Positions 1 to 9,534 of a stretch of 64,000 nucleotides of DNA are shown here, in pieces. The stretch's first letter is position 1. Every line of letters starts with the position of its first letter. Origin of the DNA: Ramlibacter sp. WS9 (GTDB lineage: Bacteria; Pseudomonadota; Gammaproteobacteria; Burkholderiales; Burkholderiaceae_C); NCBI RefSeq assembly GCF_003797765.1, contig NZ_RKMB01000003.1:310001-374000 (forward strand), in the 5' to 3' direction. The notes under the pieces were generated by a model. It was not told where the DNA came from. It made no database searches and saw nothing but the letters and a program-made list of their open reading frames with translations. The translations under genes and the position numbers were made by a program.

Positions 1-300
1 GAGTCGGGAACGAACAAGGGCGTAGCCACACCGCAGGCCGACGGCACCTACCTGATCAAGTTCGACGCCTTGGCCAAGCCGGGCGAGTTGCCCTTCTCGT
101 TCACGGTGACGGCCGGAGCCGACACGGACCTTCTGGCCGCGGACCTGGACCTGAAGGACCCGCACGACCATCACGACGAAGCAGGCCGCACGTGGCTGCA
201 CTGGCTCGGGTACGCCCTGGCAGCCGCCGCTACGATCGCACTCGCCGTGTTCCTCACACGCAAATACAGGACCACGCGGCTGGCCCGCGCGAACGGTTGA
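1..300 (+). CDS. C-terminal part of a membrane-anchored periplasmic protein (5' end outside window)
   Basis: The reading frame is open from base 1, so the start lies upstream of the window. The visible 99 residues form a soluble, probably periplasmic segment, an acidic and histidine-rich stretch (DPHDHHDE), one hydrophobic helix (LGYALAAAATIALAVFL) and a short basic tail. This is the layout of a protein held in the inner membrane by its C-terminus. It ends 6 bases before the adaptor gene of the efflux operon, so it is probably the first or an early gene of that operon. The His/Asp cluster could bind metal, but that is inference. I do not recognise the family. Confidence 0.7.
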   Translation, partial: ESGTNKGVATPQADGTYLIKFDALAKPGELPFSFTVTAGADTDLLAADLDLKDPHDHHDEAGRTWLHWLGYALAAAATIALAVFLTRKYRTTRLARANG

Positions 301-305
301 AGAAG

Positions 306-1415
306 ATGATGAAACGAATCCTTTCCAGCCTGGTCCTTGCCAGTGTGTTCCTGACGCCGGCGGCGCTGGCCGGCCCCGGGCACGACCACGGCGAATCCGC
401 GCCGGCGGCCAGCAGCAATTCGCCCAAGCGCAACCCGGACGGCAGTGTGTTCCTGCCCAAGACCTCCCAGCGGCAGCTGGCGGTGCGCACCGTGCTCACG
501 GAAGCCAAGACGGTGCCCCAGACCGTGGAACTCACCGGCCGCGTCCTGATGGATGCGAACGCCGGCGGCCGCGTCCAGCCGACCCAGGCCGGGCGTATCG
601 AGGCCGGCGCGCGCGGCCTGCCGCAACTCGGGCAGTCCGTTCGCAAGGGCGAGGTGCTGGCGATCGTTCGGTCATCCGCCGGAGCGATCGAGCGCGCCAA
701 CCAGCAGGCGCAGAGCGCCGAGCTGAGCGCGCAGCTTGAGCTCGCGCGCCGCCGCGCGGCTCGTTTGGCGCAGCTGGAGGGCACCGTCCCGCAAAAGGAC
801 ATCGAGGCCGCCCAAGCCGATGTCGGGAGCCTGCAGCAGCGCGTTGCCGCCGTGCGCGGTTCCGTCTCCGCGTCAGAGTCGCTCGTGGCGCCGATCAGCG
901 GTGTGATCTCGGCGGCCAATGTGGTGGCAGGCCAGGTCGTCGACGCGCGCGAACTGCTGTTCGAGATCGTGGACCCAGCCCGGCTGATGGTGGAGGCGCT
1001 GGCCTTCGATGCCTCGTTGCTTTCGGGCATTTCTTCGGCCAGCGCTTCGCCGGCCGCCGGTGTGAGTGTGCCGCTGCGCTTTGTGGGCGCCGGGCGCGCC
1101 CAACGGGAAGGCGCGATCCCTCTGCTGTTTCGCACTACGGCGACCGGTGCCGTTCCCCTGGCCGTCAACCAACCGGTCAAGGTTGTGGTGAACACGCGAA
1201 ACGCCATTCAGGGCATTCCGGTTCCGGCCGCATCCGTGGTCAAGAACCCGAGCAACCAGGACACGGTCTGGGTCCACACCGGAGCCGAGACTTTTGTACC
1301 GCGACCGGTTCGCACGGTTGCGCTGGACGGTGCCACGGTGTCCGTGGTCGATGGGCTGAAGGCGGGTGAGCGGGTGGTGACCCAGGGCGCTGCGCTGGTC
1401 AACCAGGTGCGCTGA
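306..1415 (+). CDS. Periplasmic adaptor (membrane fusion) protein of a heavy-metal RND efflux system
   Basis: The product is a 369-residue HlyD/CzcB-type adaptor linking the inner-membrane RND pump to an outer-membrane channel. It opens with a signal peptide (MMKRILSSLVLASVFLTPA, cleavage near ALA-GP) followed by a metal-ligand-like HDH motif. A lipoyl-like half (PQLGQSVRKGEVLAIV), an Ala/Gln/Arg-rich coiled-coil hairpin, the second lipoyl half (ESLVAPISGVISAANV) and a beta-barrel/membrane-proximal domain follow. ATG 306 is preferred because it begins the signal peptide. The open frame runs further upstream but overlaps the preceding gene. The pump gene follows after 8 bases. No outer-membrane factor gene for this operon is visible, so it may lie upstream of base 1. 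Confidence 0.88.
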   Translation: MMKRILSSLVLASVFLTPAALAGPGHDHGESAPAASSNSPKRNPDGSVFLPKTSQRQLAVRTVLTEAKTVPQTVELTGRVLMDANAGGRVQPTQAGRIEAGARGLPQLGQSVRKGEVLAIVRSSAGAIERANQQAQSAELSAQLELARRRAARLAQLEGTVPQKDIEAAQADVGSLQQRVAAVRGSVSASESLVAPISGVISAANVVAGQVVDARELLFEIVDPARLMVEALAFDASLLSGISSASASPAAGVSVPLRFVGAGRAQREGAIPLLFRTTATGAVPLAVNQPVKVVVNTRNAIQGIPVPAASVVKNPSNQDTVWVHTGAETFVPRPVRTVALDGATVSVVDGLKAGERVVTQGAALVNQVR

Positions 1416-1423
1416 GGTCCACG

Positions 1424-4400
1424 ATGTTCGAAAAACTCGTTGACTTTTCCCTGCACAACCGGCTCATCGTGGTGGTCGCCGCGATGATCCTGATGTTCTA
1501 CGGCGCATTCACGCTCACACAGATGCCCGTGGACGTGTTCCCAGATCTGAACAAACCGACGGTCACGTTGCAGGCCGAGGCCGGCGGCATGGCGCCGGAA
1601 GAGGTCGAGCAGCTGATCACCGCGCCGCTGGAAACCGCCATGGGCGGCATTCCCGGCGTCGAAAGCATTCGCTCGGTGTCCAGCGTCGGCCTGGCGTTCG
1701 TCTACGTCACCTTCGACTGGAAGACCGACATCTACCGGGCCCGCCAGATGGTGGGCGAGCGCCTGTCCACCGCGCGCGAGCAGCTGCCGCCCGGCATCGA
1801 GCACGTGGGCATGGGCCCGGTCAGCTCGATCATGGGTGAGATCATGTCCGTGGCCCTGCCGATCGACCCCGCAAAGATCAATCCGATGGCGGTGCGCGAG
1901 TACGCCGACTTCGTGATCCGGCCGCGGCTGCTGACCATTCCGGGAGTCGCCCAGGTGGTGCCGATCGGCGGCGAGGTGCGGCAATACCAGGTGCAGCCCG
2001 ATACGCAGCGCATGGCAGCGTTCGGAATCACCGTGGAGACGATCGAAGACACCCTCAAGGGCTTCTCCGGCAACACCAGCGGCGGCTTCCTGGAACTCAA
2101 CTCGCGTGAGTACCTGATCCGCAACATCGGCCGAACCACGCGCATCGAGGACCTGGAGCGGCTGCCGGTGGCGTTTCGCAATGGCCAGCCGATAAGTCTG
2201 AAACAGGTCGCGACGGTTGCCTTTGCGCCGGCGATCAAGCGTGGCGACGCGGGCTACAACGGCAAGCCGGCGGTTCTGCTGGGCATCCAGAAACAGCCCG
2301 ATGCCGACACCGTCAAGCTGACGGCAAAGGTGGAAGAGGCCCTGGAAGGCTTCAAGAAGAGCCTGCCCGCCGGCATGGGCGCGCCCATCGTCACGATGCG
2401 GCAAGCCAGCTTCATCGAGGCGTCGGTGAACACGCTGCAAGGCAAGTTCCTGGCCGCCGGTGCCGTGGTGGCGGCTGTCCTGTACCTGTTCCTCATGAAC
2501 GTGCGCACGACCCTGATCGCGCTCACGGCCATCCCGCTGTCCGTGATGATCACCGTGCTGGTGTTCAAGTACTTCGGCTTCTCGATCAACACCATGACAC
2601 TGGGTGGCCTGACCATCGCCATCGGCGGCCTGGTCGACGATGCGGTGGTTGGCGTCGAAAACGTTCTGCGGCGGCTGAAGATGGACCGCGCCGCCCATCC
2701 CGACCACCGCATGGGCCCGCTGGAACTGATCGCGCGTTCGACGCTGGAGGTGCGGTCCGCCATCCTGTACGCCACGGTGATCATCGTGCTGGTGCTGTTG
2801 CCGCTGTTCTTCCTGCCCGGGATCGAGGGACGGCTGATGCAGCCGCTGGCGGTGGCCTACATCGTTTCGTTGCTCGCCTCCATGCTGGTGTCCGTGACCG
2901 TGACCCCGGTGATGGCCTACTACCTGCTGCCCCGGATCAAGGGCCTGGACCACGGCGATACGCGGGTCCAGGCGTGGATCAAGAGTCGCTACCAGCTCGG
3001 TCTGCGGCGTGTCCTGGAGCGGCCCAAACCCTGGCTGGTGGCGGGCGGGGTGGCGGTGATCGTGGCCGGTGTCGCCGTGCCGTTCTTCCCAACGACATTC
3101 CTGCCGCCCTTCAATGAAGGTGTGGCGCTGGTCGGCCTGAGGCTCAACCCGGGCACCACCTTGGCGGAGACATCCCGCATCGGCGCGGTGGCCGAGGTCA
3201 ACCTGCAGGCGGTGCCGGAGGTCGAGCATGTCGGACGGAGATCCGGTCGGGCCGAGCTGGACGAGCACGCTGAGGGCGTCCACGTGTCGGAGCTGGACGT
3301 CAAGTTGAAGCGCAGCGATCGCAGCGTCGAGGAGGTCTACGCCGACCTGCGAAGCAAGGTGTCCGCACTACCCGCCGCCATCGGCATCGGCCAGCCGATC
3401 AGCCACCGCATCGACCACATGCTGTCGGGGGTGCGCACGCAGATCGCGATCAAGGTCTACGGCGACGACCTGGATACCCTGCGCGGCCAGGCGGAGGCGC
3501 TGCGCCAGCAGCTGGCCGGCATCAAGGGCGTGGTCGATCTGGAAGTGGAGAAACAGGTCCTGACGCCACAGATCAAGGTGCGCGTCGACTATGACAAGGC
3601 GCTGGGCTACGGTCTGCCGCCAGCCAAGCTGCTGCGCGAGCTGCAGATGATGATCGATGGCGAGAAGGTGACCCAGATCGTGGAGGGCAACCGCCGTTTC
3701 AACCTGGTGCTGCGGCTGCCGGAGTCCGCCCGCGGGATCGAGGGCCTGCGCAACATCTTCATCGACACGCCAGGCGGGCGGGTGCCGCTGTCGCAGCTGG
3801 CTACGGTGGAAGAGTCCGACGGGCCCAACCAGATCAGCCGCGACGACGGGCGCCGCCGCATCGTGATCTCGGCCAATGCGCAGGGACGGGCGCTGAGCGA
3901 CGTGGTGGGCGATATCCGGCGCGTCACCTCCGAGGTCAAGCTGCCCGAGGGGTACTTCATCACCATCGGCGGGCAGTTCCAGGCGCAGGAGGACGCGAGC
4001 CGGCTGATCGGGCTCCTGTCGATCGCGTCAGTCGTGCTGATCTACCTGATCCTGTTCTCGCGCTACAAGTCGGCGGTCCTGGCCTTCATCATCATGGCCA
4101 ACATCCCGCTGGCCCTGGTGGGAGCGGTGTTCGGCCTGTGGCTGTCCGGCCAGCCACTGTCCATCGCGGCTCTGGTGGGATTCATCACGCTGGCTGGCAT
4201 CGCGATCCGCAACGGCATCATGAAGGTGTCGCACTACATCAACCTGTGTGCCTTCGAGCGCGAGAGCTTCGACGATCAGATGCTGGTGCGCGGCTCGCTC
4301 GAGCGGCTGACGCCGGTGCTGATGACGGCGCTCGTGGCTGCTTTGGCGCTCGCGCCCTTGCTCTTCGAGGCCGACCGGCCGGGCACCGAGATCCTGCATC

Positions 4401-4537
4401 CGGTGGCCGTTGTGATTTTCTTTGGCCTCATCACCTCCACGCTGCTGGACTCTTTCCTCACGCCCGCCATGGTCAAGCTGTTCGGCCGCGAGCCGATCGA
4501 GAACCTGGTGGACGACTCCGGCACCGAGGCTTACTAG
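1424..4537 (+). CDS. HME-family RND heavy-metal efflux pump (CzcA/CusA superfamily)
   Basis: The 1037-residue product has the full length and layout of an HME-RND proton/metal antiporter: TM1 near residues 12-32, a periplasmic domain, TM2-6, a second periplasmic domain and TM8-12. The TM4 proton-relay segment reads GGLVDDAVVGVEN (acidic residues near 404-412). The methionine triad of CusA is not conserved: FNEGVALVGLRL replaces the first Met region, although a Met occurs in DHMLSGVRTQ. This argues against a plain Cu(I)/Ag(I) CusA, so the substrate could be a divalent cation. The gene sits between its adaptor and a small exported protein in one operon. Confidence is high for the family and low for the metal. 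Confidence 0.93.
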   Translation: MFEKLVDFSLHNRLIVVVAAMILMFYGAFTLTQMPVDVFPDLNKPTVTLQAEAGGMAPEEVEQLITAPLETAMGGIPGVESIRSVSSVGLAFVYVTFDWKTDIYRARQMVGERLSTAREQLPPGIEHVGMGPVSSIMGEIMSVALPIDPAKINPMAVREYADFVIRPRLLTIPGVAQVVPIGGEVRQYQVQPDTQRMAAFGITVETIEDTLKGFSGNTSGGFLELNSREYLIRNIGRTTRIEDLERLPVAFRNGQPISLKQVATVAFAPAIKRGDAGYNGKPAVLLGIQKQPDADTVKLTAKVEEALEGFKKSLPAGMGAPIVTMRQASFIEASVNTLQGKFLAAGAVVAAVLYLFLMNVRTTLIALTAIPLSVMITVLVFKYFGFSINTMTLGGLTIAIGGLVDDAVVGVENVLRRLKMDRAAHPDHRMGPLELIARSTLEVRSAILYATVIIVLVLLPLFFLPGIEGRLMQPLAVAYIVSLLASMLVSVTVTPVMAYYLLPRIKGLDHGDTRVQAWIKSRYQLGLRRVLERPKPWLVAGGVAVIVAGVAVPFFPTTFLPPFNEGVALVGLRLNPGTTLAETSRIGAVAEVNLQAVPEVEHVGRRSGRAELDEHAEGVHVSELDVKLKRSDRSVEEVYADLRSKVSALPAAIGIGQPISHRIDHMLSGVRTQIAIKVYGDDLDTLRGQAEALRQQLAGIKGVVDLEVEKQVLTPQIKVRVDYDKALGYGLPPAKLLRELQMMIDGEKVTQIVEGNRRFNLVLRLPESARGIEGLRNIFIDTPGGRVPLSQLATVEESDGPNQISRDDGRRRIVISANAQGRALSDVVGDIRRVTSEVKLPEGYFITIGGQFQAQEDASRLIGLLSIASVVLIYLILFSRYKSAVLAFIIMANIPLALVGAVFGLWLSGQPLSIAALVGFITLAGIAIRNGIMKVSHYINLCAFERESFDDQMLVRGSLERLTPVLMTALVAALALAPLLFEADRPGTEILHPVAVVIFFGLITSTLLDSFLTPAMVKLFGREPIENLVDDSGTEAY

Positions 4538-4570
4538 TTTTCTTCAACCTGTCCCATGAAAGGCAATCCC

Positions 4571-4948
4571 ATGAAACTCCAGACCATCGTCATCGCAGCA
4601 GCCATCGCCTTCAGCGGTGCCGTATTCGCCCAGAAGAAGGACGACCACAACGCGCCCAAGCACGGCGGCATCGCCATCGAGACCAAGGCGCTCGACTTCG
4701 AAGTGGTCGCCAAACCCGACCTGATCCAGGTTTATGTCGGCGAGCACGGCAAGGCCGTGAAACTCGACGGTGCCAAGGGCAAGGTCACCTTGCTCAATGG
4801 CTCCGAAAAGACGGAAGTCGACTTGGCCCCGACCGGCGACAAGCTGGAGGCCAAGGGCACCTTCAAGGTGACCAAAGGCACGAAAGGAATCGCCTCAGTG
4901 ACTCTCGCGGGCAAGCCGGCCGCAACCGCCCGATTCGAGATCAAATGA
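4571..4948 (+). CDS. Small exported protein of the metal-efflux operon
   Basis: The 125-residue product has a clear signal peptide (MKLQTIVIAAAIAFSGAVFA, then QKKDD). The mature part is small, Lys/Asp-rich and probably all-beta, with a His-containing segment (DHNAPKHGG) near its N-terminus. ATG 4571 is chosen over the in-frame ATG at 4556 because it starts exactly at the signal peptide and has AAAGG upstream. Similar small proteins commonly accompany czc/cus-type operons in Burkholderiales, which suggests a periplasmic metal-binding or accessory role, but no function is shown. Its stop codon overlaps the next start (ATGA), so the two genes are probably translationally coupled. Confidence 0.75.
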   Translation: MKLQTIVIAAAIAFSGAVFAQKKDDHNAPKHGGIAIETKALDFEVVAKPDLIQVYVGEHGKAVKLDGAKGKVTLLNGSEKTEVDLAPTGDKLEAKGTFKVTKGTKGIASVTLAGKPAATARFEIK

Positions 4949-5298
4949 GGGCATTGCCCTTTGTTGGCGCATTGCTCGTTGCCATGGTGGCGCCTGGCTG
5001 CGCCACGGTTTACGAGGGCAAGTACAGCTGGAGCGACGGCTGGCGCAAAGCCGAGGTCCTGAAAGTCGGGAGTGCCACGGAAATCGGGAAGCGACAGTAT
5101 TCTGATTGCCGTGACAAGAACGCCCCCGCGCCGCGGGTCGATCGTTTCGCCGTGCTGTCATACACCGAAATGAGTCGCAAGCGGCACCGAGTCGTGCCGC
5201 TCCAGCCAAGCGACGATGTCCGCGTAGGCGGCCAAGTCTATTTGAACCTGGCGAATTGCGACGCCCCTCTTGTGCCGCGAGCGCCCTCGGCCTCCTGA
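4945..5298 (+). CDS. Small lipoprotein of the metal-efflux operon
   Basis: The 117-residue product has a type II signal peptide with an APGC lipobox (cysteine near residue 19), so it should be lipid-anchored. The mature part carries further cysteines (DCRDKN and LANCDAP), which may form a disulfide. The start ATG overlaps the stop of the preceding gene by 4 bases, which fixes the start and indicates coupling. A DsbA-like oxidoreductase gene follows 35 bases downstream, which fits a cysteine-containing envelope protein. I do not recognise the family. Confidence 0.75.
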   Translation: MRALPFVGALLVAMVAPGCATVYEGKYSWSDGWRKAEVLKVGSATEIGKRQYSDCRDKNAPAPRVDRFAVLSYTEMSRKRHRVVPLQPSDDVRVGGQVYLNLANCDAPLVPRAPSAS

Positions 5299-5333
5299 GC
5301 ATGCGCAATGCACCCCTCAACCATGGACCCGCC

Positions 5334-5978
5334 ATGACCAGTCGTCGCCATATCTGCACGTTTGCGGTCTCTTCGCTGTTTGGCGTTCACCTCGGAGCCT
5401 CCGGGCAAGACCGGCTCGTTGAGGGCCAGCACTACGTGCCCGTTTCGCCACGGCAGCGCACTCGCAGCCCGCAGCAGATCGAGGTGATCGAGTTCTTCGC
5501 CTACAGCTGCTCGCACTGCAGCGTATTCGAGCCTGCACTGGATGCATGGCAGAAAAAGCTCCCAGGGGACGTTCTCTTTCGCCGCATCCCTGTGGCTTTT
5601 CGCCCGGAATACGTGATCCACCAGGCGCTGTATTTCGCCATCGAGGCATTGGGGTTGGTGGAGCAGCTGCACCGGAAGGTGTTTCATTCCAATCACGAGG
5701 CCCATCCACACCAGCACCTGGACAACGCCGACGACATCGCCGCCTTTGTTGCAAAGAACGGCGTTGACCGGTCCCGCTTCATCGAGACGATGAACTCTTT
5801 CTCCGTCGCCGCCAAGATTCGGCAGGCGAACCAGTTGGCCGAGGGCTACAAGATCGAGGGGACGCCGTCACTGGGGGTGGACGGCAGATGGCTGACATCC
5901 GGCTCCCTTGCGGGCTCGAACCAGCGCTCCCTCCTTGTTGCCGACTATCTGATTGCACAGGCAAGGAAGGTACGCTGA
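5334..5978 (+). CDS. DsbA-like periplasmic thiol:disulfide interchange protein
   Basis: This is a thioredoxin-fold protein of about 214 residues with an N-terminal signal peptide, the active site C-S-H-C (residues 59-62, in FFAYSCSHCS) and a downstream cis-proline loop (IEGTPSLGVDGRW), as in DsbA. It should introduce disulfides into exported proteins. ATG 5334 gives a good signal sequence. ATG 5301 is in frame and cannot be excluded, and neither has a strong ribosome binding site. It is the last gene of the metal-efflux operon and converges on cusF, with 17 bases between the two stops. Its position suggests it serves the neighbouring cysteine-containing envelope proteins, which is inference. 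Confidence 0.88.
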   Translation: MTSRRHICTFAVSSLFGVHLGASGQDRLVEGQHYVPVSPRQRTRSPQQIEVIEFFAYSCSHCSVFEPALDAWQKKLPGDVLFRRIPVAFRPEYVIHQALYFAIEALGLVEQLHRKVFHSNHEAHPHQHLDNADDIAAFVAKNGVDRSRFIETMNSFSVAAKIRQANQLAEGYKIEGTPSLGVDGRWLTSGSLAGSNQRSLLVADYLIAQARKVR

Positions 5979-5995
5979 GCAGCAGGCGAGCCGGT

Positions 5996-6343
5996 CTACT
6001 TCACCGACTTGACGACATAGTCATTGCCGTCCTTGACGAACTCGACCTCGACGCTCTTGCCCTCACTGAACTTGTCCATCAGCTTTTTCTCCTTGACTTT
6101 GAAGGCCATGGTCATCGACGGCCAGTTCAAGCTGGGCACAGGCTCATGCGCCAACGTCACGTTGCCGGCCTTCGCATCGACCTTCTTGACGGTTGCCTTC
6201 GTCTGGTGAGTGGCAGTTGCGCCGGCGGCCGACTTCTTGGCCATGTCCATCCCCTTCATGTCATCCATTTTTTGCTGCGCCAGGGCACCACCCGACGTCG
6301 CAACTCCCAGGACCATGGCCAAAACTAACGCTGACTTGCTCAT
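5996..6343 (-). CDS. cusF: CusF-like periplasmic Cu(I)/Ag(I) chaperone
   Basis: The 115-residue product has a signal peptide (cleavage near ALA-QQ), a Met-rich linker ([10 protein letters not shown]) and one CusF domain. The metal site is intact: His66, Trp74, Met77 and Met79 in [14 protein letters not shown], the His/Trp/Met/Met set that binds Cu(I) or Ag(I) through a cation-pi contact. A strong AAGGAG lies 6 bases before the ATG, and the start overlaps the cusA stop by 4 bases. It is the last gene of the cusCBAF operon and should hand periplasmic Cu(I)/Ag(I) to the CusCBA pump. Confidence 0.93.
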   Translation of the reverse strand: MSKSALVLAMVLGVATSGGALAQQKMDDMKGMDMAKKSAAGATATHQTKATVKKVDAKAGNVTLAHEPVPSLNWPSMTMAFKVKEKKLMDKFSEGKSVEVEFVKDGNDYVVKSVK

Positions 6344-9300
6344 GAAATTCTCCTTGTGAACAGGTTGAAGAAAACTGATTTGCGACTCGGCAACTTGGTT
6401 CCCGTCGCCGCACCCTCTCGCCGGCGCCGGAGCAACAGGTAGGCCGCCGGGATGACGAACATGGACAGCAGCGGCGCGGTGATCATTCCCCCGACCATCG
6501 GGGCGGCGATCCGCTGCATGACCTCCGAGCCGGTGCCCGATCCCCACATGATCGGGAACAGGCCGGCCAGGATGACCGCGACGGTCATGGCCTTGGGGCG
6601 GACCCGCAGGACCGCGCCCTCGCGGATGGCGTCCAGCAAGTCCTGCTCGCCGGTTGTGCCCCGCTTGAGTCGCGCTTCCCAGGCGTGCTTCAGGTACAGC
6701 AGCATGATCACGCCGAACTCGGCCGAAACTCCTGCCAGCGCGATGAAGCCCACGGCGCCGGCGACCGAGAGGTTGTAGTCCAGGAGGTAGAGCAGCCAGA
6801 TGCCACCCACCAGCGCGAACGGCAGCGTCGCCATGATCAGGAACGCCTCCTCGAAGCGTTTGAAGGTCAGGTACAGCAACACGAAGATGATCAGCAGCGT
6901 GAACGGCACGACCACCTTCAGCTTGGCCGTGGCGCGCTCGAGGAACTCGAACTGACCCGACCAGGAGATTGAGTAGCCGGGCGGCAGCTTCACCTTCGCG
7001 GCGACCGCCTCTTGCATGTCGCGAACGGCGGACCTCAGGTCACGGCCGCGGATATCCACGTACACCCAGCCGGACAGCCGGGCGTTCTCGCTTCGCAGCA
7101 TCGGCGGACCGTCGGTGATGCGCACTTCCGCCACGTCGGACAGCAGGAGGCGGGCGCCCTGCGGGCTGACGATCGGCAGGGTCCGCAGTTTTTCCAGGGA
7201 ATCGCGGATCTCGCGGGGGTAGCGCATGTTGATCGGGAAGCGCTGCAGGCCCTCCACGGTCTCGCCGATGTTCTCGCCGCCGACGGCTGACGCGATGACC
7301 GACTGGACGTCGGCGATGTTCATGCCGAAACGCGCGGCGGCATCGCGGCGGATGTTCACGTCGACATAGCGCCCGCCCGTGAGGCGCTCGGCAAGAGCGC
7401 TGGTGACGCCAGGCACGTCCTTCAGCACCTTCTCGATGTCCGCCGTTGCCCGGTCGATCTCGGCCAGGTTCTCGCCCGCGACCTTCACGCCCACCGGGCT
7501 CTTGATGCCAGTGGCAAGCATGTCGATCCGGTTTCGGATGGGCGGCACCCAGATGTTGGCCAGGCCGGGGACCTTCACGAGCTGATCAAGTTCCTCCACC
7601 AGCTTGTCGGAGGTCATACCCTCGCGCCACTGGTCGCGCGGCTTGAACTGGATCGTGGTCTCGAACATCTCCAGGGGCGCGGGGTCGGTCGCCGTTTCCG
7701 CGCGTCCCGCTTTGCCGTACACGCTGGCGACTTCAGGCAGCGTCTTGATCAGCCGGTCGGTCTGCTGCAGCAGTTCGGCGGCCTTTCCCGCCGACAGTCC
7801 CGGCAGCGCCGACGGCATGTACAGCAGGTCGCCTTCATCGAGCTTGGGCATGAACTCGCCGCCGATGTGCTGCAGCGGCCACAGGCTCACAGCCAGCACC
7901 AGGGCCGCGATCCCCAACGTGGTCTTGGGCGCGCGCAGGACCCGTTCGAGCAGCGGCTGGTAGGCCGCGATCAGGAAGCGACTGAGGGGATTGGCCTTCT
8001 CGTCCGGGATGCTTCCGCGAATCAGGTACCCCATCAACACGGGGATGAGCGTGACCGACAGGCCCGCCGCTGCCGCCATCGCGTAGGTCTTGGTGAAGGC
8101 GAGCGGCGAAAAGAGCCGGCCCTCCTGCGCTTCCAGCGTGAACACCGGGATGAACGACAGCGTGATGATCAGCAGCGAGAAGAACAGCGCTGGCCCCACT
8201 TCCGCCGCCGAGTCCCCGATCACCCGCCAGCGCGCCTCGCCTTCGAGCTTCCCGCCGGGGTGGTCGTGCTTCCAGGTCTCGAGGTGCTTGTGGGCGTTCT
8301 CGATCATCACCACCGCCGCGTCCACCATCGCACCGATGGCGATGGCGATGCCACCGAGCGACATGATGTTGGCGTTGACGCCCTGGTAGTGCATGACGAT
8401 GAAGGCCGCCAGGATGCCCAGGGGCAGCGAGATGATGGCCACGAAGGCTGAGCGCAGGTGGAACAGGAACGCAAAGCAGACCAGCGCGACCACCAGGAAC
8501 TCCTCCGTCAGCTTGAAGGCCAGGTTGTCGACGGCGCGCTCGATGAGGCTGGAGCGGTCGTACACCGGGACGATCTCCACGCCCTTGGGCAGGCCGGCCT
8601 GCAGCGACTTGAGCTTGGCCTTCACGGCCGCGATGGTCTCCAGCGCATTCTTGCCGGAGCGCATGACGATGATGCCACCGGCGGCTTCGCCTTCACCGTC
8701 CAGCTCGCCGATGCCGCGCCGCATCTCCGGGCCGACCTGGATGCGGGCCACGTCGCCCAGGCGCACGGAAACGCCGGCCGGCGTGGTCATGAGCGGGATC
8801 TGCCGGAAGTCGTCGAGTGACTGCAGGTAGCCCGAGGCGCGCACCATGTATTCGGCCTCGCCCAATTCGAGCACGGAGCCGCCGCTTTCCTGGTTGGCCT
8901 TTTGAACCGCTTCCGCCACCTTGGTGTGAGGGATGGAATAGGCGGCCAGCTTGTCCGGGTCCAGCACGATCTGGTACTGGCGCACCATGCCGCCCACCGA
9001 GGCGACCTCGGCGACATTGGCCACGGACTTGAGCTCGTACTTGAGGAACCAGTCCTGCAGGGCGCGCAGCTGGCTCGCGTCCATGGTGCCGCCGCGGTCG
9101 ACCAGCGCGTATTGGTAGATCCAGCCGACGCCGGTCGCGTCCGGCCCGAGCGAGGGCTTGGCCGCAGCCGGCAGGCGGGACTGGACCTGGCTGAGGTATT
9201 CAAGCACCCGGGAGCGCGCCCAGTACAGGTCCGTGCCGTCCTCGAACAGCACGTACACGAAAGAGTCTCCGAAGAACGAGTAACCGCGTACGGTCTTGGC

Positions 9301-9534
9301 GCCCGGCACCGAGAGCATGGTTGTCGTGAGCGGGTAGGTGACCTGGTTCTCGACGATGCGCGGCGCCTGCCCGGGGTAGGTCGTGCGGATGATGACCTGG
9401 ACGTCCGACAGGTCGGGCAGCGCGTCCAGCGGCGTCCGAAGCAGCGAGTAGACCCCCCAGGCGCTGATGACGAGCGTGGCCAGGAGCACCAGGAACCGGT
9501 TGACGATGGACCAGCGGATCAGCCGCGCGATCAT
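6340..9534 (-). CDS. cusA: CusA-type Cu(I)/Ag(I) RND efflux pump
   Basis: The 1064-residue product is a full-length HME-RND transporter. TM4 carries [17 protein letters not shown] with the essential Asp near residue 404. All three methionines of the CusA periplasmic triad appear to be kept: in [10 protein letters not shown], in PLEMFET and in [10 protein letters not shown]. This supports Cu(I)/Ag(I) specificity, in contrast to the plus-strand pump at 1424-4537. ATG 9534 gives the typical start [14 protein letters not shown] and overlaps the cusB stop (ATGA). The stop overlaps the cusF start in the same way, so the operon is tightly coupled. Confidence 0.95.
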   Translation of the reverse strand: MIARLIRWSIVNRFLVLLATLVISAWGVYSLLRTPLDALPDLSDVQVIIRTTYPGQAPRIVENQVTYPLTTTMLSVPGAKTVRGYSFFGDSFVYVLFEDGTDLYWARSRVLEYLSQVQSRLPAAAKPSLGPDATGVGWIYQYALVDRGGTMDASQLRALQDWFLKYELKSVANVAEVASVGGMVRQYQIVLDPDKLAAYSIPHTKVAEAVQKANQESGGSVLELGEAEYMVRASGYLQSLDDFRQIPLMTTPAGVSVRLGDVARIQVGPEMRRGIGELDGEGEAAGGIIVMRSGKNALETIAAVKAKLKSLQAGLPKGVEIVPVYDRSSLIERAVDNLAFKLTEEFLVVALVCFAFLFHLRSAFVAIISLPLGILAAFIVMHYQGVNANIMSLGGIAIAIGAMVDAAVVMIENAHKHLETWKHDHPGGKLEGEARWRVIGDSAAEVGPALFFSLLIITLSFIPVFTLEAQEGRLFSPLAFTKTYAMAAAAGLSVTLIPVLMGYLIRGSIPDEKANPLSRFLIAAYQPLLERVLRAPKTTLGIAALVLAVSLWPLQHIGGEFMPKLDEGDLLYMPSALPGLSAGKAAELLQQTDRLIKTLPEVASVYGKAGRAETATDPAPLEMFETTIQFKPRDQWREGMTSDKLVEELDQLVKVPGLANIWVPPIRNRIDMLATGIKSPVGVKVAGENLAEIDRATADIEKVLKDVPGVTSALAERLTGGRYVDVNIRRDAAARFGMNIADVQSVIASAVGGENIGETVEGLQRFPINMRYPREIRDSLEKLRTLPIVSPQGARLLLSDVAEVRITDGPPMLRSENARLSGWVYVDIRGRDLRSAVRDMQEAVAAKVKLPPGYSISWSGQFEFLERATAKLKVVVPFTLLIIFVLLYLTFKRFEEAFLIMATLPFALVGGIWLLYLLDYNLSVAGAVGFIALAGVSAEFGVIMLLYLKHAWEARLKRGTTGEQDLLDAIREGAVLRVRPKAMTVAVILAGLFPIMWGSGTGSEVMQRIAAPMVGGMITAPLLSMFVIPAAYLLLRRRREGAATGTKLPSRKSVFFNLFTRRIS

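Noticed and set aside
1208..3283. Long open frame on the minus strand (about 690 codons) opposite the HME pump
   Set aside because: It is rich in His, Gln, Arg and Asp as expected of the complement of a GC-rich gene. The plus strand encodes a full-length, well-recognised RND pump.
4138..4944. In-frame extension upstream of the lipoprotein gene at 4945
   Set aside because: The extension overlaps the end of the pump gene and the small exported gene in other frames. The lipoprotein signal peptide and the ATGA overlap fix the start at 4945.
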